Positions 1 through 8,266 of a stretch of 64,000 bases of DNA are shown in pieces; position 1 is the stretch's first letter; each line of letters starts with the position of its first letter. Origin of the DNA: Bradyrhizobium guangdongense (GTDB taxonomy: Bacteria > Pseudomonadota > Alphaproteobacteria > Rhizobiales > Xanthobacteraceae); NCBI RefSeq assembly GCF_004114975.1, contig NZ_CP030051.1, positions 7,219,501 to 7,283,500 on the forward strand, written 5' to 3'. The translations under genes and the position numbers were made by a program. Under the pieces are notes generated by a model, which was given only the letters and a program-made list of their open reading frames with translations, searched no databases and was not told where the DNA came from.

Positions 1-609
1 AACCAGCTCTTCCCGCACGGCTTCGTCATCCCCATGAGCACGGAGATGACGATCACGCAATGGCACGTGCCTGTCGACGACGAGAACTGCTACTGGTACG
101 CGATCTTCACCAGCTACACGAACCCGGTCGACAAGCAGAAGATGCGCGACCAGCGGCTCGAGCTCTATCAGCTGCCGGATTACATCTCCCGCAAGAACCG
201 CAACAACGATTACGGATTCGATCCGCACGAGCAGCAAACCGCGACCTATACCGGCATGGGCAACGATATCAACGTCCACGACCAATGGGCGGTGGAATCG
301 ATGGGTGCGATCCAGGACCGCACCAAGGAGCATCTCGGTTCGAGCGACAAGGCGATCGTGCAATATCGCCGCCTGTTGCGGCAGGAGATCGAGAAGGTCG
401 GTGGCGGCGAGAAGCCGATGCTGTTCCTGGACGAAGCCAATGCGCGCAGCATCCAGGGCCCGGCGACGATGGACGGCATTGGGCCGACGCGCGGCTGGGA
501 AACATATTGGATGGAAGTCGACGTCAAGCGCCGCCGCGGCGCGCCATGGACCGCGCCGGTGCCGAAGGAGATCGAGGACAAGGTGCACCGGCTGACGGCG
601 GCGGAGTGA
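1..609 (+). CDS. Rieske-type aromatic ring-hydroxylating oxygenase, C-terminal part (5' end outside window)
   Basis: The reading frame is open from base 1, so this is the last 202 codons of a longer gene. The Rieske [2Fe-2S] domain and the two iron-binding histidines lie outside the window. The visible part is the catalytic-domain C-terminus, and the stretch QDRTKEHLGSSDKAI followed by YRRLLRQEI is typical of the phthalate-dioxygenase-like group of oxygenase alpha subunits. Such enzymes hydroxylate or O/N-demethylate aromatic substrates with electrons from a reductase. The substrate cannot be read from this fragment. The next gene on the same strand is a glutamine-synthetase-like ligase 185 bp downstream, separated by a palindromic repeat. 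Confidence 0.8.
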   Translation, partial: NQLFPHGFVIPMSTEMTITQWHVPVDDENCYWYAIFTSYTNPVDKQKMRDQRLELYQLPDYISRKNRNNDYGFDPHEQQTATYTGMGNDINVHDQWAVESMGAIQDRTKEHLGSSDKAIVQYRRLLRQEIEKVGGGEKPMLFLDEANARSIQGPATMDGIGPTRGWETYWMEVDVKRRRGAPWTAPVPKEIEDKVHRLTAAE

Positions 610-619
610 GCTCTATTCT

Positions 620-738
620 CGTCATCGCGAGCGCAGCGAAGCAATCCGGAAATGTGCCCGCGGAAAGATACTGGATTGCTTCGTCGCACCAGCGCAAGAT
701 TGCTTCGCAATTTTGTCGCGGGCTCCTCGCAGTGACGG
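620..738. repeat. Palindromic intergenic repeat (gcaatcc class)
   Basis: The ends are mutually inverted: cgtcatcgcgag at the left and the complement of ctcgcagtgacg at the right. Internal copies of gaagcaatcc and ggattgcttc are also inverted. The same element recurs at 2249, 39419, 53449 and 57484. It fills the gap between the Rieske gene and the GS-like gene and could fold as a transcript-ending hairpin. Confidence 0.8.
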
Positions 739-794
739 AGCCTGTGGCGGACATCGTGCGACCATCGCACAGCGTGAACTGAGGAGCAACCAAA

Positions 795-2231
795 GTGACT
801 TTCGTCGCGCGCCATGCGCTGTGGTCGGATGAGCAGAAGGACGCGGCGGCACGCATGCGCCGTCTCGTCGAGGAGAGGAATCTCGAGGTCATCCGCCTCG
901 CCTTCCCGGACCAGCACGGCATCTTGCGCGGCAAGACCATCATCGCCTCCGAGGCGATTGCCTCGCTCGAAAGCGGCTGCTCCATCACCACCACCATGCT
1001 CGCCAAGGACACCTCGCATCGCACAGTGTTTCCGGTGTTCACGTCAGGCGGCGGCTTCGGCATGAAGGAGATGGAGGGCGCGGCCGACGTGCTGATGGTG
1101 CCTGATACCACCACGTTCCGCGTGCTGCCCTGGGCGCCGGCGACAGGCTGGGTGCTGTGCGATCTCTATTTCAATGACGGCCGCCCCGTGCCGTTCGCGA
1201 CGCGCGGGCTCTATCGGAGGGTGGTCGACGAGCTCGGAAATCGTGGCCATGATTTCGTCGCCGGGCTCGAAGTCGAGTTCCACATCTTCAGGCTCGACGA
1301 TCCGCATATGAGCGCGGAGGACGCCGGGCAACCGGGCACGCCGCCGTCGGTGAGCCTGCTCAGCCACGGCTATCAGTACCTCACCGAGCAGCGTTTCGAT
1401 CAAATGGAGCCGGTGCTGGAGATTCTACGCCGCGACATCGTTGCGCTCGGGCTGCCGTTGCGCTCGGTCGAGGTCGAGTTCGGGCCGAGCCAGTGCGAAT
1501 TCACCTTCGCGCCGAAGAAGGGCCTGGAGCCTGCCGACAACATGGTGCTGTTTCGCTCCGCGGTGAAGCAGATCGCGCGCAGGCATGGCTATCACGCCAC
1601 CTTCATGTGCCGGCCGAAACTGCCGAACCTGTTCGCGAGCGGCTGGCACCTGCATCAATCGGTCGTCTCGCGCACGAGTGGCGAAAACCTGTTCATGGCC
1701 AAAGAGGCCGGCCAGCCGCTCAGCGCGTTCGGCCGCGCCTATCTCGCCGGCCTGCTCGATCACGCCCGCGCGGCCACCGTGTTCACCACGCCGACCATCA
1801 ACGGCTACAAGCGCTACCGCTCATATTCCTTGGCGCCCGATCGCGCGATCTGGGGCCGCGACAACAGAGGCGTGATGATCCGCGTGCTCGGTGGCGCGGA
1901 CGACGCCGCGACGCGTCTCGAAAACCGCGTCGGCGAACCGGCCGCCAATCCTTATCTCTACATGGCCTCGCAAATCCTGTCGGGCCTCGACGGCGTAGAC
2001 CGCAAGCTTGATCCCGGCCCGTCAGCCGACACGCCTTACGAGACCAAGGCGCCGCTGCTGCCGAAGAGCCTGCGCGACGCGGTCGCCGCGCTCAAGGACG
2101 ATCCGTTCTTCCGCGAAAAATTCGGCGCGGAGTTCGTCGACTATTACACCCACATCAAGAACGCGGAGATCGACCGTTTCCTGTCGGAGGTGACCGACTG
2201 GGAGCATCGCGAATATTTCGAGTTGTTTTGA
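795..2231 (+). CDS. Glutamine synthetase family protein (gamma-glutamyl ligase-like)
   Basis: 478 aa, GTG start preceded by gaggagc 8 bases upstream. It has the glutamine-synthetase fold: an N-terminal beta-grasp region (about 1-120) and a C-terminal catalytic domain. Metal- and nucleotide-site motifs include GLEVEFHIF, EVEFGPSQCEF, the histidine in SGWHLHQS, and the arginine-rich run around RYRSYSLAPDRAIWGRDNRG. Housekeeping GlnA motifs and the adenylylation-loop context are not obvious, so it is more likely a catabolic ligase that glutamylates an amine. The neighbouring Rieske oxygenase recalls aniline-type clusters, where a GS-like enzyme makes a gamma-glutamylated amine. That link is inference; a polyamine or ethanolamine ligase is equally possible. 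Confidence 0.8.
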   Translation: MTFVARHALWSDEQKDAAARMRRLVEERNLEVIRLAFPDQHGILRGKTIIASEAIASLESGCSITTTMLAKDTSHRTVFPVFTSGGGFGMKEMEGAADVLMVPDTTTFRVLPWAPATGWVLCDLYFNDGRPVPFATRGLYRRVVDELGNRGHDFVAGLEVEFHIFRLDDPHMSAEDAGQPGTPPSVSLLSHGYQYLTEQRFDQMEPVLEILRRDIVALGLPLRSVEVEFGPSQCEFTFAPKKGLEPADNMVLFRSAVKQIARRHGYHATFMCRPKLPNLFASGWHLHQSVVSRTSGENLFMAKEAGQPLSAFGRAYLAGLLDHARAATVFTTPTINGYKRYRSYSLAPDRAIWGRDNRGVMIRVLGGADDAATRLENRVGEPAANPYLYMASQILSGLDGVDRKLDPGPSADTPYETKAPLLPKSLRDAVAALKDDPFFREKFGAEFVDYYTHIKNAEIDRFLSEVTDWEHREYFELF

Positions 2232-2248
2232 AGATCGCACGTCTGCTC

Positions 2249-2364
2249 TGTCATTGCGCGGAGAACGCGACAAAATTGCGAAGCAATTTTGCGCTGGCGA
2301 CTAAGCAATCCAGACTGTCACTACAGAGACAGTCTGGATTGCTTCGCTGCGCTCGCAATGACGG
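2249..2364. repeat. Palindromic intergenic repeat (gcaatcc class)
   Basis: Contains a strong inner hairpin (aagcaatccagactgtc ... gacagtctggattgctt) and outer arms tcattgcg / cgcaatga. It sits between the convergent GS-like gene and the ABC ATPase gene, where it could act as a two-way terminator. Confidence 0.85.
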
Positions 2365-2381
2365 GTGGAGAGAGCAGGAGC

Positions 2382-3095
2382 TCAGATTCCCAGATACTTA
2401 TGCTGCAGATCAGGCTCGGCCATCAGCTCATCCGACGTGCCGCTCCACACGGTCCTGCCACGCTCGATGATGGTGTGGCGGTCGCAGATGCGGGCGAGAT
2501 GGTCGACGTTCTTGTCGACGACCAGGATCGATTGCCCCCTGCTCTTCAGCAGCGACAGGCAGCTCCAGATCTCCTCGCGGATCAGCGGCGCCAGTCCTTC
2601 GGTGGCTTCGTCGAGGATGAGAAGCTTCGGGTTGGTCATCAGCGCGCGGCCGATGGCGAGCATCTGCTGCTCGCCCCCGGAGAGCTGGTTGCCCATGTTG
2701 GAAGCGCGCTCGGCGAGCCGCGGGAACAGCACGTAGATCGCAGCCAGCGTCCAGGGATTGGCACTGCCAAAGCGATCGGCGGCCGCAGCGACCAGGTTTT
2801 CGCGGACGGTGAGGTTTGGAAAGATCTGGCGTCCCTCCGGCACGAGCCCGATGCCGAGCTTGGCGATCCGGTACGACGGGAGCTGGCGCACCTCCGCGCC
2901 TGCAAAGCGAATGCTGCCCGCGCGCGCCGGCGTCAGGCCCATGATGGAACGGATGGTCGTAGTCTTGCCCATGCCGTTGCGGCCCATCAGCGAGACCATC
3001 TCGCCCGATTTGATCGACAGGGACAGGCCGAACAGCACCTGGGACAGGCCGTAGCAGGTCTCGATGGCTTCGACGTCGAGCAGCGCGTCAGACAT
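2382..3095 (-). CDS. HAAT-family ABC transporter ATP-binding protein, LivF type
   Basis: 237 aa. Walker A is GRNGMGKTT, the ABC signature is LSGGEQQ and Walker B is LLILDEATEGL, where the TEGLAP ending is typical of LivF. It energises uptake through the permeases encoded just upstream. Its start overlaps the stop of the LivG-type gene by 8 bases. The gene is the last of a four-gene set livH-livM-livG-livF on the minus strand that contains no periplasmic binding protein. The substrate is unknown: branched-chain amino acids, amides or aromatic acids are all known for this family. Confidence 0.93.
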   Translation of the reverse strand: MSDALLDVEAIETCYGLSQVLFGLSLSIKSGEMVSLMGRNGMGKTTTIRSIMGLTPARAGSIRFAGAEVRQLPSYRIAKLGIGLVPEGRQIFPNLTVRENLVAAAADRFGSANPWTLAAIYVLFPRLAERASNMGNQLSGGEQQMLAIGRALMTNPKLLILDEATEGLAPLIREEIWSCLSLLKSRGQSILVVDKNVDHLARICDRHTIIERGRTVWSGTSDELMAEPDLQHKYLGI

Positions 3096-3855
3096 GGTGC
3101 GTCACCACATGCTGGTCGCCGAGATAGGCGCGTTTGACGTCTTCGTTGGCACGGATCGTGGCGGGATCGCCGGAGGCGATGACGCGGCCATAGACCAGCA
3201 CCGAGATGCGGTCGGCGAGCGCGAACACCGCCGGCATGTCGTGCTCGACCAGCACGATCGAGACCTCTTTGCGCAACTCCTGGAGCAGCTTCACCATGCG
3301 CTGGGATTCGGTCACACCAAGGCCCGCCATGGGCTCGTCGAGCAGGAGCAGCTTCGGCTTGCTGGCGAGCGCGACCGCAAGCTCGATCTGGCGCCGCTCG
3401 CCATGGCTCAGCCTGCTGACCACAACATCGGCACGATCCAGCAAGCCGACGCGCTCGAGCGCCGCGTGAGCCGCATCTCGCAGGCCCTGCTCTTTCCGCG
3501 CGTTGGCGAAGAAGCGGAAAGAGGTGCCGGCATGGGCCTGCGCCGCCAGCGCGACATTGTCGGCGGCCGTAAAGTCGAGCAGCAGCGAGGTGATCTGGAA
3601 GGAGCGTGCAAGTCCCAGCGCACAGCGGCGGTAGGCCGGCAGATACGTGATGTCGCGCCCCGCGAGCGTGACGCTACCGGAATGCGGCTGGAGGTGCCCG
3701 GTGAGCTGGCTGATCAGCGTGGTCTTGCCCGCCCCGTTGGGGCCGATGATGGCGTGCAGCTCACCCGCCGCGACGTCAAGCGAGACGTGATCGGTGGCTA
3801 CGATGCCGCCGAACCGGCGCACCAGCTTTTCAACGCGGAGCAGCGGCTCAGCCAC
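3088..3855 (-). CDS. HAAT-family ABC transporter ATP-binding protein, LivG type
   Basis: 255 aa, GTG start. Walker A is GPNGAGKTT, signature LSHGERRQIE (the LSHGE variant is common in LivG), Walker B LLLLDEPMAGL, and the H-loop is LVEHDM. It pairs with the LivF-type subunit to form the ATPase dimer. It overlaps both neighbouring genes by 8 bases, which indicates one transcript with translational coupling. Confidence 0.93.
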   Translation of the reverse strand: MAEPLLRVEKLVRRFGGIVATDHVSLDVAAGELHAIIGPNGAGKTTLISQLTGHLQPHSGSVTLAGRDITYLPAYRRCALGLARSFQITSLLLDFTAADNVALAAQAHAGTSFRFFANARKEQGLRDAAHAALERVGLLDRADVVVSRLSHGERRQIELAVALASKPKLLLLDEPMAGLGVTESQRMVKLLQELRKEVSIVLVEHDMPAVFALADRISVLVYGRVIASGDPATIRANEDVKRAYLGDQHVVTHHV

Positions 3856-4792
3856 GACCGACCCTCCCGAGCAGACCCATGATGCCGCCGCGGCCGAACA
3901 GCACGATCAGCAGCAAGAGCGGGCCCATGATCAGCGCCCAATATTCGGTGATCTGCGACAGGAACTCCTCCAGCAGCAGATAGACCACCGCCCCGATGAC
4001 GGGGCCGAACAGCGTGCCCATGCCGCCGAGGATGACCATCACCATGAGGTCGCCGGAACGGGTCCAGTACATCACGGCGGGGCTGACGAAGTCGGTGTTG
4101 TTGGCGAGCAGCGCGCCGGCGAGGCCGCACATCGTCCCCGAGATGACGAAGCAGGCGAGCTGATAGCGCTTTGCGGGAAAGCCGATCGCCTGCATGCGCT
4201 GCTCGTTGGAGCGCAGGCCCTGCACGACGAGACCGAAGCGCGAATTGACGATGCGCCAGATCAGGAAGATCACCCCGAACAGGCAGGCAAGGCAGAGGTA
4301 GTAAAACTGCGTGCGGTTCGACAGGTTGACGAGGCCGGAGAAGTCGCTGCGGTTGTAGACGGTGAGGCCGTCATCGCCGCCATAACGCGCCAGCCCCGAG
4401 GCGACGTAATAGGCCATCTGCGCGAAGGCGAGCGTGATCATGATGAAGTAGAGGCCGCGGGTGCGCAAAGACAGCGCGCCGATCACCAGCGCATAGAGCG
4501 CGGAGGCTGCCAGCGCGACCGGAAACTGGATGAAGCCGGAGCCGACGCCTTCCTGCGCGAGCATGCCGACGGCGTAACCGCCGATGCCGAGATAGGCGGC
4601 GTGGCCAAAGCTCATCATGCCGCCAAAGCCCATGATCAAGTTGAGGCTGGCCGCCGCGAGCGCCAGGATGACGATGCGGGTGAACAGCGTCAGGATGAAG
4701 ATGTTGCCGGACAGATGCGAATAGAGCGGCAGCAGCACGAGGCCTGCCAGCATCAGAGCCGTGACGGCCTTGCTCACACTCAGACCCTTCAT
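3848..4792 (-). CDS. HAAT-family ABC transporter permease, LivM type
   Basis: 314 aa, with 8-10 hydrophobic segments from residue 8 to the C-terminus. The stretch LNLIMGFGGMMSFGHAAYLG near residues 50-70 is the conserved LivM motif, and GGMGTLFGPVIGA near residue 255 is the EAA-type coupling loop for the ATPase. It forms the inner-membrane channel with the LivH-type protein encoded 13 bases upstream. Confidence 0.93.
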   Translation of the reverse strand: MKGLSVSKAVTALMLAGLVLLPLYSHLSGNIFILTLFTRIVILALAAASLNLIMGFGGMMSFGHAAYLGIGGYAVGMLAQEGVGSGFIQFPVALAASALYALVIGALSLRTRGLYFIMITLAFAQMAYYVASGLARYGGDDGLTVYNRSDFSGLVNLSNRTQFYYLCLACLFGVIFLIWRIVNSRFGLVVQGLRSNEQRMQAIGFPAKRYQLACFVISGTMCGLAGALLANNTDFVSPAVMYWTRSGDLMVMVILGGMGTLFGPVIGAVVYLLLEEFLSQITEYWALIMGPLLLLIVLFGRGGIMGLLGRVGRG

Positions 4793-4805
4793 CGACGCAA
4801 GCTCT

Positions 4806-5723
4806 TCATCGTCGATTGGCCGGAAACAGCCCCTCCGGCCGCACCACCAACACGATCGCCATCAGGAGATAGATCAGCATGGAGGACAGGGCGGGCGCGG
4901 CGGTGGAAGCGGCTGCGCCACTCAGCACTTGCCGCAACAAATTGGGCAGGAAGGCGCGGCCGAGCGTATCGATCATGCCGACGAAGATCGCGGCGAGGAA
5001 TGCGCCGCGAATGGAGCCGATGCCGCCGATCACGATGATGACGAAGGCGAGGATCAGGATGTTCTCGCCCATGCCGATCTGCACGGTGAGAATCGGCGCC
5101 TGCATCAGCCCGGCAAGACCGGCGAGCGCGGCTCCCAGGCCGAACACCAGCGTATAGAGCAGCTTGATGTTGATGCCGAGCGCGCCGATCATCTCGCGGT
5201 TGGAGGCGCCGGCGCGGATCAGCATGCCGATGCGTGTCCGCATCACGCCGAGATACAGCAAAAGCGCCACCAGCAGAGCCACGACGATGATGGCGAGGCG
5301 ATAGGCGGGATAGTGAATGCCGGGCAGGATCGGCACCGGCACGGTGAGCCAGGCCGGCAGCGGCAGCGCCAGGCCGGCCGGCCCCCAGATCAGACGCACG
5401 GCCTCGTTGAAGAACAGGATCAGGCCGAACGTCGCGAGCACGTGGTCGAGATGGTCGCGTCCATAGAGATGCCGCAGCGCGCTCGTTTCCAGCACGATGC
5501 CGAGCACCAATGTCGCACCCAGTGCCAGCAGCGCGCCAAGCAGGAAGCTGCCGGTCCACGCCGCGAAAGTCGCGGCGAAATAGGCGCCCATCATGTAGAG
5601 CGAGCCGTGAGCGAGGTTGACGAGATCCATGATCCCGAACACCAGCGTCAGGCCGGCGGCGAGCAGGAACAGCAGCAGACCGAACTGCAATCCGTTCAAG
5701 AACTGTTCGACGACGAGCAGCAT
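4806..5723 (-). CDS. HAAT-family ABC transporter permease, LivH type
   Basis: 305 aa from the ATG at 5723 (a TTG lies one codon upstream). The N-terminal motif FGIMDLVNLAHGSLYMMGAY and the C-terminal GGIGSIRGAFLAA loop are diagnostic for LivH. It is the first gene of the livHMGF set. No binding-protein gene is next to it; lone binding proteins occur at 17881-19053 and 22523-23737, so one of them may serve this permease. Upstream lie about 300 bases of non-coding DNA and then the bjaI region on the same strand. Confidence 0.92.
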   Translation of the reverse strand: MLLVVEQFLNGLQFGLLLFLLAAGLTLVFGIMDLVNLAHGSLYMMGAYFAATFAAWTGSFLLGALLALGATLVLGIVLETSALRHLYGRDHLDHVLATFGLILFFNEAVRLIWGPAGLALPLPAWLTVPVPILPGIHYPAYRLAIIVVALLVALLLYLGVMRTRIGMLIRAGASNREMIGALGINIKLLYTLVFGLGAALAGLAGLMQAPILTVQIGMGENILILAFVIIVIGGIGSIRGAFLAAIFVGMIDTLGRAFLPNLLRQVLSGAAASTAAPALSSMLIYLLMAIVLVVRPEGLFPANRR

Positions 5724-5726
5724 CAA

Positions 5727-6029
5727 AACTCTTTCAGGCGCATGCGGACGCGCGCCGATGTTCGAACACAGTCGCCATCAGTGAAAGAGCTCCCCCTGCC
5801 TCTTCAAGGCGGAAAAATGGGTAATGGCAGTATCGTTCCGAGGCAAGAGCGATTCGACACCAAACATGCACTTTGTTGCATGCCGATGCATGTGATCAAA
5901 GCCCGCCTTGCGAAGCCCGGCCCAGCGAGAAGACAGCCGCGCCGGCTGGGTCAGCCTGCCGCACCCAAACGATCACCCCCTCCCGTTGCCGGGGAGACGG
6001 TGATTCACGTGTCGAAGCGATGGGAACGT
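5727..6029. other. Intergenic region upstream of livH; no gene seen
   Basis: About 300 bases between the livH-type start and the small gene after bjaI. It is less GC-rich in the part near livH and contains tgcatg-type short repeats (tgcatgccgatgcatg around 5878-5893). No convincing coding frame, RNA gene or strong terminator was found. It presumably holds the livHMGF promoter. Confidence 0.5.
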
Positions 6030-6248
6030 CTAGTGCGACGTGACCTGGTGAGGGAGATCGTCCGGCTCGTTGAGCTCGCTGTTGGCGGTGGAGGCCTCCA
6101 GCGCGGCCATCCGGAACAGATAGGCCAGGGTCGCCAGCCCAGTGTCCTCCGCCATCTGCGCCAGCTCGAGCGCCATGTCGGACATGTAGCCGAGATTCTC
6201 GTCCTTGGTCTGCGCCATGATCTGGCTGTCTCGCATCATGTTCGACAT
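6030..6248 (-). CDS. Small conserved-looking protein directly after bjaI
   Basis: 72 aa. The ATG lies one base after the bjaI stop codon, so it is probably translated by coupling from the same mRNA. The sequence is acidic and helical, with a middle stretch MALELAQMAEDTGLATLAYL followed by FRMAALEAS, and has no signal peptide, cysteines or membrane segment. The frame continues open upstream inside bjaI, but that part reads as out-of-frame arginine/proline-rich sequence, so the internal ATG is chosen. The function is unknown. Its position suggests a role tied to acyl-homoserine-lactone signalling, which is inference only. Confidence 0.6.
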   Translation of the reverse strand: MSNMMRDSQIMAQTKDENLGYMSDMALELAQMAEDTGLATLAYLFRMAALEASTANSELNEPDDLPHQVTSH

Positions 6249-6249
6249 C

Positions 6250-6909
6250 TCAGGCGCTCTTTCGTTGCGCGGCGGTGCGGCCGCAGAGGTTGGCACGGGC
6301 AATGCAATTGAGGCGGGGTCCATCCTGATGGACGACCGAGGCCATGCCGATGCGATCATGCAGGGCATCGACCGTCGCCTGGCGAATGTCGATGGTCGCC
6401 GCCATGGTCCAGGCATTCTCCACCAGCGCAGGCAGGCCAAGCGGCGTCACGACGAAGCCGGCCTCGTGGAAGCGCGGCAACCACCACGTCTCCATGATCG
6501 CGCTGACCTGTGCGATACCCTGATGCAGACAGAACTCCTGCACGGCGGCCATCAATTGCAAATTGAGGGCGCCGTCGCGGCGTTCGCGTACGACGAAATA
6601 GCGCGACCATTCCCAGACCAGAGGATTCGAAGGACAGCCGCGCACGGCCGCGAGATGCGGGAACACCTCGCTCATCATGGAAGGCTTGGTCGTGGGATAA
6701 AGCCGGTGCCCGCCGAGAACGTGGCGCCCTTCCAACGCGAGCAGATAGACCGTGTCCTCGTTGTCATAGGAATCGATCTCGCGGCGATCCGGCTTGCGCA
6801 ACGTCTCCCAGTGCCGTTCCTCGACGAATATGTCGTGGCGCAACCGGAAATGCTGCTCAAGCACGTCTTCGTAAAGGTGGCGGTTCAGCGCGGAAATTGC
6901 GTGAATCAT
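6250..6909 (-). CDS. bjaI: Acyl-homoserine-lactone synthase, LuxI family, BjaI-like
   Basis: 219 aa from the ATG at 6909, which has a ggggga ribosome site 5 bases upstream; another in-frame ATG at 6921 would include that site in the coding region and is rejected. LuxI-family landmarks are present: RLRHDIFVEERHWE near residues 19-32, an acidic EIDSYDNED stretch, GGHRLYPT, and WEWSRYFVV. The protein closely resembles BjaI of Bradyrhizobium japonicum as I remember it; that enzyme makes isovaleryl-homoserine lactone from the acyl-CoA. Related BraI proteins make cinnamoyl-homoserine lactone, so the acyl group here is not settled. bjaR lies upstream in the same orientation. Confidence 0.9.
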   Translation of the reverse strand: MIHAISALNRHLYEDVLEQHFRLRHDIFVEERHWETLRKPDRREIDSYDNEDTVYLLALEGRHVLGGHRLYPTTKPSMMSEVFPHLAAVRGCPSNPLVWEWSRYFVVRERRDGALNLQLMAAVQEFCLHQGIAQVSAIMETWWLPRFHEAGFVVTPLGLPALVENAWTMAATIDIRQATVDALHDRIGMASVVHQDGPRLNCIARANLCGRTAAQRKSA

Positions 6910-6968
6910 GAAATCCCCCATTCGGCCTCAATGGGGGTAACCTCGGCGAAAAGGCGCGGATTCGGTAT

Positions 6969-6982
6969 TGGGAAATTTCCCA
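6969..6982 (-). promoter_or_regulatory. Lux-box-like perfect palindrome upstream of bjaI
   Basis: tgggaaatttccca is a perfect 14-bp palindrome in the 82-bp gap between bjaR and bjaI. Its centre is about 66 bases from the bjaI ATG. If it is bound at about -42 like other lux boxes, transcription would begin near 6933 and leave a leader of about 24 bases containing the ribosome site. This spacing makes it the likely BjaR operator for autoinduction. Confidence 0.65.
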
Positions 6983-6991
6983 GTACATCGC

Positions 6992-7720
6992 CTAAGGACT
7001 GATGATCTTGTGACGAATCGCGAGCGCAACTGCATGCGTACGGTTGACCGCACCCAACTTGCGCGCAGCAGTTGCAAGATGCTCTTCGGCGGTGCGCTGG
7101 GTAATGTGCAGGATTTCTCCGATCTCCCAGGCGGATTTTCCCCGCGACGCCCACGCGATCACCTCGCGCTCGCGCGGGGTCAGGCGGGTCGACGGATGCG
7201 GCGACGGCGCGAGCAGACGGCGAATGTGGTCGAACCCGTACATCGCCATCAAATGCAGAGCCGGCTTGCTGCGGGTATTGAGATCAAGATGGACGCCACC
7301 GAGCGACACCGCGGCCTCATACCCGGTGAGCCCATGGATCGGCACGATGAAGCCGCGCGACATTCGAAAATCGGTGGCGCGGTTCATCACCTCGGCCGCG
7401 TCAGGCTCGCGTTCCGCATCATACGGCGCTTCCGACCATTCAAACGGGTTGACCGATAGCCGGCATAGCCGCACCACCGGATCGGCCCGGTCGTAATTGT
7501 TCTTGGTATAAAGGCTGAACCACCCCGCAGGCCAGCGCTTGGCGAGCACCATCTGCGCGAACCGTTGGTCAGGATTCGGCAGACCGGTCACGATGATGGT
7601 TTCAAAGCCGAAACGACCGAACGCGGTTTCGAGCGCATCCATGGCCTCCGGGACCCTGTCATAGGCTCCCAGCCCTTCGATGAAGTCCAGCGCTTCGCGG
7701 CCATAATCCACGGCGGACAT
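6992..7720 (-). CDS. bjaR: LuxR-family quorum-sensing regulator, BjaR-like
   Basis: 242 aa from the ATG at 7720, with cagggaa as ribosome site; the open frame extends 19 codons further with unlikely sequence. The N-terminal autoinducer-binding domain spans about 1-165 (the WFSLYTKNNYDRADPVV stretch holds the family's conserved W, Y and D). The C-terminal helix-turn-helix of about 60 residues starts at LTPREREVIAWASRGKSAWE and contains ITQRTAEEHL. It lies just upstream of bjaI in the same orientation, the usual order for bjaR-bjaI. It is expected to sense the BjaI product and activate bjaI through the palindrome at 6969-6982. Confidence 0.9.
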   Translation of the reverse strand: MSAVDYGREALDFIEGLGAYDRVPEAMDALETAFGRFGFETIIVTGLPNPDQRFAQMVLAKRWPAGWFSLYTKNNYDRADPVVRLCRLSVNPFEWSEAPYDAEREPDAAEVMNRATDFRMSRGFIVPIHGLTGYEAAVSLGGVHLDLNTRSKPALHLMAMYGFDHIRRLLAPSPHPSTRLTPREREVIAWASRGKSAWEIGEILHITQRTAEEHLATAARKLGAVNRTHAVALAIRHKIISP

Positions 7721-7887
7721 CGGTGCGTTCCCTGCCCCTCGTCGCTCCCTATAGCACGTCTTGGCGGCCTGCCTCAATTCACCGCGTCCGTAATATCCCG
7801 GTGTGGCGCAGGCACCGAAGATTTAATCTACTTGTGGAGGAAGTGGCGTGCAGATACAGCTACGGCGTCTGGAGTGGGAGAGCCACG

Positions 7888-8064
7888 ATGGAAGACGAGA
7901 ACATCGCCCTCGACAGCGTGCTCGGCCTGGAATTGAACCGCGTGTTTTTCGCCGTCCGCGACACGGCAAACAAGCAGAAGATCATCGAGTTCGCGCGCGA
8001 GGTGCTGCAGAGCGAGCGCCCCAGGCTCGTCGACAGCGCTTCGCCGGAAAGCCCTGCGCGCTAG
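7888..8064 (+). CDS. Small hypothetical protein divergent from bjaR
   Basis: 58 aa starting MEDENIALDSVLG. It is charged and helix-forming with a middle LNRVFFAVRDTANKQKIIEF and no membrane segment or cysteines. ggagtgggag lies 13-22 bases upstream of the ATG, so the ribosome site is only approximately placed. It has no recognisable domain. It starts 167 bases from bjaR on the opposite strand, so the two may share a control region. The composition is protein-like, but with 58 codons it remains tentative. Confidence 0.5.
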   Translation: MEDENIALDSVLGLELNRVFFAVRDTANKQKIIEFAREVLQSERPRLVDSASPESPAR

Positions 8065-8266
8065 CACGCGGGCGGCAGCAGACGACGCCGATGCGACCGG
8101 TCGCGCGACGATACCCTTCGATGTGAGGACTGGCCTTTCTCGAAACAGCGTGACTGCGAAGTTACCCGTCCTTCTTCCCTCCCATCAAGGCTCCACTTGC
8201 CGCTGGATGACACGACGGCTGTCGTGAGATGATCGTCGCCACGATCGTCTTTCGGATGCCAGGACC

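Noticed and set aside
5727..6029. Riboswitch in the leader of livH
   Set aside because: No conserved aptamer pattern is recognised and short tgcatg repeats do not form a convincing structure.
3794..6311. Long open frames on the + strand opposite the livHMGF genes
   Set aside because: They are rich in H, D, R, Q and lack domain motifs; they mirror well-supported transporter genes on the minus strand and arise from high GC.
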